From the NCBI GenBank assembly GCA_964519835.1, contig CAZFLD010000003.1, positions 72,284-136,283 on the forward strand: a DNA stretch of 64,000 bases, given 5' to 3'. The notes beneath the pieces were generated by a model. It ran no database searches, was not told the DNA's origin, and saw only the letters and a program-made list of their open reading frames with translations. The position numbers and the translations under genes are program-made. Below are positions 59,187-64,000 of this stretch, piece by piece (positions within the stretch are counted from its first letter, which is position 1; each line of letters starts with the position of its first letter). This DNA is from CAZFLD01 sp964519835. Its GTDB lineage: Bacteria > Spirochaetota > Spirochaetia > DSM-27196 > CAZFLD01.

Positions 59187-61221
59187 GGAAGACGCTCGAG
59201 GGGAGTTAGAGGAGCTGCGGGAACAACTCCTCAGGTATCAGCGCGAGTACTACGTAGACAACACACCGTCGGTCTCTGATAGCGAGTACGATAGACTGTT
59301 CGATCGCTTGCTTGTCCTCGAGTCTGAGTTTCCTGACCTCGTGACCGCCGACTCGCCAAGCCATCGGGTTGGGTCCGACCTGTCCCGGGACTTTCCGGAG
59401 GTGGAGCACACCGTTCCGGTGTTGAGTCTGGACAAGGTCTACACCGCCGAAGAACTACGCGCCTGGATGGAAAAGACGTCGGACCGCCTCGACGGGTCTC
59501 CGTTTGTGATGGAGGAAAAACTCGACGGCATCTCCCTTGTCATGTACTACCGTGACGGGGTGCTGGAGCGGGCGGTTACCCGCGGTAACGGGCGCGTCGG
59601 CAACGACGTAACGGCCAATGCAAGGACAATCCGCGATCTGCCGCTACGATTGCCGGAGAGCACAACGGTTGCGGTGCGTGGTGAGGTCTACCTAGAGCGA
59701 TCGGCCTTCGACAAGATCAACAGGAGCGCCGAGACCGCATACGCCAATCCGCGCAACTTTGCCGGCGGCACGCTTCGGCGGACGAAAAGCAGTGAAGTCG
59801 CCAAGGTGCCTTTGCGCATACTCGTCTACGAAGGGTACTTCGATCCGCCGTACGAAAGTCACATGGATGCGCTTGCCAAGCTGAACGACCTCGGCTTTGA
59901 CGTGAATGACCGTATTGCCTGCATTAACGCGGGCGAAAGACAGCCCGATGTACAGAGGCGTCTCGAGCACGCGCTTTTCGGCGATTTGGATACGGTTGAT
60001 CGGTACATCAAAAGGGAAACCGAGGAGCGTCGGCTGATCGATTACGAGATCGACGGGCTTGTGGTCAAGGTCGACGACATCGCCGGCCGGGTGGAGCTCG
60101 GCTACACGGGCCACCACCCGAGATGGGCCGTGGCCTACAAGTTCGAGCCGCCGGAGGGCATCTCCGATGTTCACTCGATCGACGTTCAGGTCGGCCGGAC
60201 GGGCCGAATCACGCCGGTTGCCCGCATTACACCAACGCAAATCGGCGGAACGACGGTCTCCAACGTCACGCTGCACAATCAAGACTACATCATGACTCTC
60301 GAGCTCAATTTGGGTGACCTCGTGGCCATATCGAGGAGGGGTGACGTCATTCCCGCTGTGGAGCGTGTCCTCGAGAAGCGGTCGACCGGCTTTTGGGAGA
60401 TGCCCGGGACCTGTCCAAGCTGTGGTCACGATCTTTCGAAACTCGGCGCCCACCATTTCTGCGTCAACTACGATTGCCCCGCCCGCCGCAGCGGAAGACT
60501 CTACTTCTTTGCCGGCTCGGGCGGCATGGACATCGACTATCTTGGGTCGGAGACGGTGGACACACTCCTCGAGGCCGGGCTTCTCTCGGGTATTCCCGAT
60601 ATCTATCGCCTTGACTTCGAGGCTGTCGTCGAGTTGCCCGGTTTTGGGCAAAAAAAGGTCGAGCTCCTAAAAGGCGGAATCGAAAAGAGCAAGGACCAAC
60701 CGTATTCGGTGGTCCTCCCGAGCCTCGGCATCACGGACGTGGGACCCAAGGTAACGGAGCTGCTGATCGATGCGGGTTTTCGCGACATCGATTCCCTTTT
60801 TGCCGTTGCGGACCAAGATAACGTGGCGCGCCTTACCGAAATCGACGGAATTGGGGAAAAGACGGCCCGATCGATCATCGATAGGATGGCCGACCCCAAG
60901 TTGCGCCGCGAGATCAGTACGCTCCGTGAGCTGGGCTTGAAATTCGAGGCCGAGAGAGAGGCTCCGGCACTCTTTGGCAACCAGTTCGAGGGTCAAACCT
61001 GGTGCGTTACCGGTAGTTTCGAGCGATTCAATCCGCGCGAGCGTGCGATGGAGGAGATCAGGAAGCGCGGCGGCAAGACCGTAGGCTCCGTGTCGGGCAA
61101 GATTACACATCTGCTTGCAGGCTCGGGCGCCGGAAGCAAGCTCCAAAAGGCTCAGTCTGTCGGAGCCCGGGTGGTTAGCGAGGAAGAGTTTATAGAGCTT
61201 CTGGGTACCGACGGGGTCTGA
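59173..61221 (+). CDS. ligA: NAD-dependent DNA ligase
   Basis: A 682-residue, full-length LigA that seals nicks in replication and repair. Ia domain and the adenylation site with catalytic Lys116 in MEEKLDGIS, TRGNGRVGNDVT, the OB fold (RTGRITPVARI), a four-Cys zinc finger (CPSCGH...CVNYDCPAR), HhH repeats (ELPGFGQKKVELL, IDGIGEKTARSII) and a C-terminal BRCT domain (GQTWCVTGSFERFN, KRGGKTVGSVSGKITHLLAG). GTG start overlaps the SPOR gene end by 14 bp; a TTG two codons later is possible. The 3' end overlaps the convergent FliG-C mini-gene by 32 bp. Confidence 0.96.
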   Translation: MGLTKEDARGELEELREQLLRYQREYYVDNTPSVSDSEYDRLFDRLLVLESEFPDLVTADSPSHRVGSDLSRDFPEVEHTVPVLSLDKVYTAEELRAWMEKTSDRLDGSPFVMEEKLDGISLVMYYRDGVLERAVTRGNGRVGNDVTANARTIRDLPLRLPESTTVAVRGEVYLERSAFDKINRSAETAYANPRNFAGGTLRRTKSSEVAKVPLRILVYEGYFDPPYESHMDALAKLNDLGFDVNDRIACINAGERQPDVQRRLEHALFGDLDTVDRYIKRETEERRLIDYEIDGLVVKVDDIAGRVELGYTGHHPRWAVAYKFEPPEGISDVHSIDVQVGRTGRITPVARITPTQIGGTTVSNVTLHNQDYIMTLELNLGDLVAISRRGDVIPAVERVLEKRSTGFWEMPGTCPSCGHDLSKLGAHHFCVNYDCPARRSGRLYFFAGSGGMDIDYLGSETVDTLLEAGLLSGIPDIYRLDFEAVVELPGFGQKKVELLKGGIEKSKDQPYSVVLPSLGITDVGPKVTELLIDAGFRDIDSLFAVADQDNVARLTEIDGIGEKTARSIIDRMADPKLRREISTLRELGLKFEAEREAPALFGNQFEGQTWCVTGSFERFNPRERAMEEIRKRGGKTVGSVSGKITHLLAGSGAGSKLQKAQSVGARVVSEEEFIELLGTDGV

Positions 61222-61522
61222 GGTAGCTCTTGGTGGAGTAGCCCGGCTTCCGCGACAAAAGGGCCGCCACTACCGCCTCCGCCGACAGAATGTATTGCCC
61301 GTGCGTGACGTTTACGTGGCTCTGACGCTCAATTTCCTCTTCGATGCGCTGTCTTTTGCTTCGCGAGATGTTTGCAAAGATGATGCCTTGTTCGTCCTCG
61401 CTCATCCGCTCGACGGCGATGGCAAGATCGCGGTCGTTGACGCCCATCAGCTTGTTCTGCGCCGTAACGTGCCCGACGGCCTCAACTGCGGAGATGATTC
61501 GCTGGGTTGCGTCGACTTTCAT
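61190..61522 (-). CDS. Stand-alone FliG C-terminal-domain-like protein
   Basis: A 110-residue protein. The segment DLAIAVERMSEDEQGIIFANIS followed by RSKRQRIEEEIERQ and an Ala-rich ending helix aligns well, by eye, with the charged helix region of FliG C domains (DLALALKGAPEELREKILSNMSKRA type). FliG N and middle domains are absent, so it cannot replace FliG (present at 33-34.2 kb). The start MKVDATQ is chosen because homology begins nearby and GGGGA is upstream; an upstream GTG-like frame exists. It is last in the leftward fabZ-acyl-CoA synthetase run and overlaps the ligA end. Confidence 0.65.
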   Translation of the reverse strand: MKVDATQRIISAVEAVGHVTAQNKLMGVNDRDLAIAVERMSEDEQGIIFANISRSKRQRIEEEIERQSHVNVTHGQYILSAEAVVAALLSRKPGYSTKSYLRPRRYPEAL

Positions 61523-61612
61523 TACAGGCTTTCCCCTACACGATCGTATCCACCCCCGCCAAGACCGTTCCACTGCGGTGTCGGCGGGCACGGCGGCTTG
61601 GGCTCGCGCGAC

Positions 61613-63514
61613 CTACTTTCGGAGAAGTGCGCCGATTTCCTTGCGAAAGGTCTGGTAGATCACCTCGCGCTTTTTCTTGAGCGTCCGTGTCATCTCCACC
61701 CCGACTTCAAAGGGCCGGTCGGCGATTGTAAAGCCGTATATCTGCTCAAAGGGCTTGAAGCCACGGCGCGAACTGATCAGCTCGCGGACTTCCTCCCAGT
61801 ACTTCGCGCGAATAGACTCGTTCTTGACCAAGGTCGCCTTTGGCGCGTCCACGCCGAGCTCTTTGGCCAGTTCGTCGAGCTTTTCCTCGTTTGGCACGAT
61901 AAGCGCCTTGAGCGTGCGCTGATCCTGGCCGATCACCATGGCCTGCTCGATGTAGTCGGATTGGACGAGTGTCTCCTCGATGGGCGCAGGCTCCACGTTC
62001 TCGCCGCCCAAGAGCACGATAGTCTCCTTTACACGTCCGAGAATACGAAACTCGCCGGTGTGGGTGTACATGGCGAGGTCCCCGGTGTTGAGCCAGCCGT
62101 CTTTGATAACCTTGTCCGTCTCTTCCGGCCGCTTGTAGTACCCCTCCATCAGCTGATCGCTCTTGACCCAGAGCACTCCTTTGCGGCCCGGCGGCAAAAC
62201 GGTCCCGTCGTCACCCAAGACACGAAACTCGACATCCGGCAACAGCGGCCCGATGGTTCCCGGAACCGGTCTTTTTTGTGGGCGAACCGAGAGAATGGGA
62301 CCGGTTTCCGTGAGACCGTATCCCTCGAGCAACTTGATGCCCGCCGCCTGGAAAAACTTGTCGACGTAGGGCGGCAAGGCACCGCCCCCGGAAACTCCGG
62401 CCACAAAGCGACCGCCGAGTCTCTGCCTAAGTTTTTTGAATACAAGCACGCTTCCAAGGGCCTTCAAGGGAAAAAGCAAGGCCAAAGGCGCCGCGGACCA
62501 AAGGATGTCCAGAATCCGCGAACGCTTATTGAACTGGGGCGCGCGCCCGAGAAAGTAATTCGAGAGAGTCGCAAAGCTCTGCCCTATGCCGACAAAAAAC
62601 CGGAATAGGGCTCTCTTGAATGCGGACTCTTTGGCGGCGTTTCGAAACACACCCGCCCTGACGCTCTCCCAGATTCTCGGCACGGAGGTCATCCAGGTCG
62701 GCCGAACCTCCGCCATGTCTTCGAGCATGATTTTGCCGATGGGTTTGGAGTACGCAACAGCACAACAATAGTTATGAACTATGTACTGGACTGAACGTTC
62801 AAAAGAGTGCCACACCGGCAAGATACTCAAGAAAATGTCGGTATCGTCTAAGAGCAGGATGTTTTGGATCCGATCCATTTGGAAGATAAAGCTGCGGTGG
62901 GAAAGGAGAACACCCTTCGGCTCTCCCGTCGTGCCGGAGGTATAGAGAATGGTGGCAAGATCGTCTCCGCCGCCTTCGTCGATTTCTTTGTCGAAATGCG
63001 CCGGGTCTTTCTCCCGGATCTCGACGCCCTTCGCCAGAAGATCCGCGAACGCTACCAGCGTAAGCCCTTTGGGGAGATCGACGTCCTCCTCCGGAGAATC
63101 AAAGATCACCAGGATTTCGAGCTTGGGCAGCCGAGACCGCTCGGCGATAACTTTGTCGAGTTGGGCCCTGTTTTCCACAACCGCCACGCGACAGTCGGCG
63201 TGGCCGAGGATATAGGCAATCTCGTCCGCCGTGGAGTCCGACCCTCGAGGCACATCGGCCGCGCCGATTGATAAAATTGCAAGGTCCGTGTAAATCCACT
63301 CCTTGCGATTGTCGCTCATAAGGCCCACGTGGTCGCCACGCTTCACGCCGAGATCCATCAGGCCCTCCGCGACGGCCCCGGCCTGCTCCCACATTTCGGC
63401 ATAGGTTGTTGGAACAAACGGGCCACCGTTCTCCCGCGTGTAGTTGTGAACCGCATTGGGGTGTTCGCCGACGCGAGTACGAATTCGTTGGGGGACGGTC
63501 ACGTAGGTGTTCAT
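61613..63514 (-). CDS. Long-chain fatty acid-CoA ligase (AMP-forming)
   Basis: A 633-residue ANL-superfamily enzyme. ATP-binding motif ILYTSGTTGEPKGVLLSH, LSILPVWHSFERSVQY, the A5-type GYGLTETGPILSVRP, NTGDLAMYTHTGEFRILGRVKE and the catalytic-lysine area near the C terminus (FTIADRPFEVGVEMTRTLKKKREVI, where Lys in TRTLKKKR sits at the usual site). It activates fatty acids with ATP to acyl-AMP and then CoA. It overlaps the FabZ-like gene (ATGA) and begins at MNTYVTVPQ. It may recycle or import host or environmental fatty acids for lipid synthesis. Confidence 0.92.
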   Translation of the reverse strand: MNTYVTVPQRIRTRVGEHPNAVHNYTRENGGPFVPTTYAEMWEQAGAVAEGLMDLGVKRGDHVGLMSDNRKEWIYTDLAILSIGAADVPRGSDSTADEIAYILGHADCRVAVVENRAQLDKVIAERSRLPKLEILVIFDSPEEDVDLPKGLTLVAFADLLAKGVEIREKDPAHFDKEIDEGGGDDLATILYTSGTTGEPKGVLLSHRSFIFQMDRIQNILLLDDTDIFLSILPVWHSFERSVQYIVHNYCCAVAYSKPIGKIMLEDMAEVRPTWMTSVPRIWESVRAGVFRNAAKESAFKRALFRFFVGIGQSFATLSNYFLGRAPQFNKRSRILDILWSAAPLALLFPLKALGSVLVFKKLRQRLGGRFVAGVSGGGALPPYVDKFFQAAGIKLLEGYGLTETGPILSVRPQKRPVPGTIGPLLPDVEFRVLGDDGTVLPPGRKGVLWVKSDQLMEGYYKRPEETDKVIKDGWLNTGDLAMYTHTGEFRILGRVKETIVLLGGENVEPAPIEETLVQSDYIEQAMVIGQDQRTLKALIVPNEEKLDELAKELGVDAPKATLVKNESIRAKYWEEVRELISSRRGFKPFEQIYGFTIADRPFEVGVEMTRTLKKKREVIYQTFRKEIGALLRK

Positions 63515-63933
63515 GCCGGTGCATCCCCGACAAGACACAACCACTCGGCCTCGGCCGCAACCTCATCGCCGACCAGAGCTTTGCCGCTTTGGCGAATCAT
63601 CTTCTGCGAAATACGAAGGTTTTTGATCTCGATACGAACCTCCTCATCGGGGCGGACCTGCCGTCGAAACTTTGCCTTTTCCACGGTTGCGAGAAAAAAC
63701 AACGAGTCGCCGATGATGTCGAGGGCCTTGATGCCGGCTCCGCCGCATTGCGCCATGGTTTCCACCAGGATGACGCCGGGGACGACGGGGTAGTCGGGAA
63801 AGTGGCCTTCAAAGAACGGCTCCTTGGACGTGAAGGTTCTGTACGCGACAATCTCCTCTTGGTTTACTGTTTCAAGTCTATCTACAAATAGAAACGGCTT
63901 TCTGTGCGGCAAGAGTTCCTTGATGGGTTTCAC
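63511..63933 (-). CDS. fabZ: FabZ-type (3R)-hydroxyacyl-ACP dehydratase
   Basis: A 140-residue hot-dog-fold dehydratase of fatty acid synthesis. LLPHRKPFLFVDRL at the start, catalytic His44 in EGHFPDYPVVPG and Glu58 in LVETMAQCGG, 14 residues apart as in E. coli FabZ. The start is GTG with GGAAGGGAAG upstream. Closest in context is the acyl-CoA ligase whose start overlaps its stop, so the pair could modify acyl chains for lipid or lipid A synthesis. A good promoter lies just upstream. Confidence 0.92.
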   Translation of the reverse strand: MKPIKELLPHRKPFLFVDRLETVNQEEIVAYRTFTSKEPFFEGHFPDYPVVPGVILVETMAQCGGAGIKALDIIGDSLFFLATVEKAKFRRQVRPDEEVRIEIKNLRISQKMIRQSGKALVGDEVAAEAEWLCLVGDAPA

Positions 63934-63966
63934 GGGCTTCCCTTCCTTTGAGAAAAGTTATCGGAT

Positions 63967-63995
63967 ATTATAGGTTCCATGCCGGTAGGCCGCAA
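63967..63995 (-). promoter_or_regulatory. Sigma-70 promoter of the fabZ-ligase-FliG-C run
   Basis: On the minus strand TTGCGG (63995-63990), 17 bp, perfect TATAAT (63972-63967). Transcription would begin near 63960, about 27 bases before the GTG start. Confidence 0.65.
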
Positions 63996-64000
63996 GGTTA

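Noticed and set aside
1..64000. CRISPR arrays, insertion sequences, prophage or attachment sites
   Set aside because: No regularly spaced repeats, transposase, integrase or phage-like genes were seen; the tRNA-Phe 3' end is not repeated nearby.

Overview
This 64 kb window is a compact, GC-rich bacterial chromosome segment (by eye in the high 50s % G+C) and most probably comes from a free-living member of the Spirochaetota. The strongest hint is a 594-residue alanyl-tRNA synthetase that ends after the editing domain, a length I associate with spirochaetes. Weaker hints are a FliG with a long N-terminal extension, a second mini-protein made only of a FliG C-terminal-like domain, and many exported proteins without known families. 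The assignment is inference; no rRNA gene is present to test it.

Left part, 1-9.7 kb: the 3' part of holB (cut by the window edge), a PAS histidine kinase translationally coupled to a sigma-54-type NtrC regulator, a WecA/MraY-like lipid-carrier phosphotransferase and a J-domain protein on the minus strand, then an exported HEAT-like protein coupled to a bifunctional penicillin-binding protein and a small exported beta-rich protein. 9.7-13.5 kb is a tightly packed minus-strand trio: an exported spermidine-synthase-like methyltransferase-fold protein, a lipoprotein with an HExxH site, and an M42 aminopeptidase. 13.5-20.4 kb is a signalling block built around cyclic-di-GMP: a PAS histidine kinase, a receiver-GGDEF cyclase, an exported unknown protein, ClpS, and a large membrane PAS-GGDEF-EAL protein. 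20.5-24.9 kb holds an exported repeat (PPC-like) protein with a clear terminator, then asd-lysC.

Middle part, 25-36.6 kb: a DinG-type helicase with a RadC/JAMM-like domain at its N terminus, convergent with a stand-alone groES; a SEC-C protein; a short group-2 sigma-70 factor; pyruvate phosphate dikinase; tRNA-Phe with a near-consensus promoter; and a plus-strand run of fliG, a TM2/winged-helix protein and alaS. 36.6-47.3 kb is read leftward: dnaE-yggT-recG-rsmD-hisZ-hisG-hisB in an almost gap-free chain, followed by a small protein and a TPR protein with their own likely promoter. 47.3-55.5 kb is another leftward chain: a Wzz-like chain-length protein, a specialised NusG paralogue, a CapD/PglF-like dehydratase, a DegT aminotransferase, then the three subunits of a xanthine-dehydrogenase-type molybdenum hydroxylase. 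55.5-61.2 kb reads rightward: two exported proteins, one a 1007-residue acidic repeat protein ending in a SPOR domain, coupled to ligA. The right end (leftward) has a FabZ-like dehydratase, a long-chain acyl-CoA synthetase and the FliG-C mini-protein, with a recognisable promoter at the window edge.

No CRISPR array, insertion sequence, prophage, integrase or rRNA was seen. The window reads as core chromosome. The unusual content is in domain combinations (JAMM-DinG, TM2-winged helix, FliG-C alone), in exported proteins of unknown role, and in gene coupling (polysaccharide genes with a molybdenum hydroxylase, his genes with replication/repair genes).
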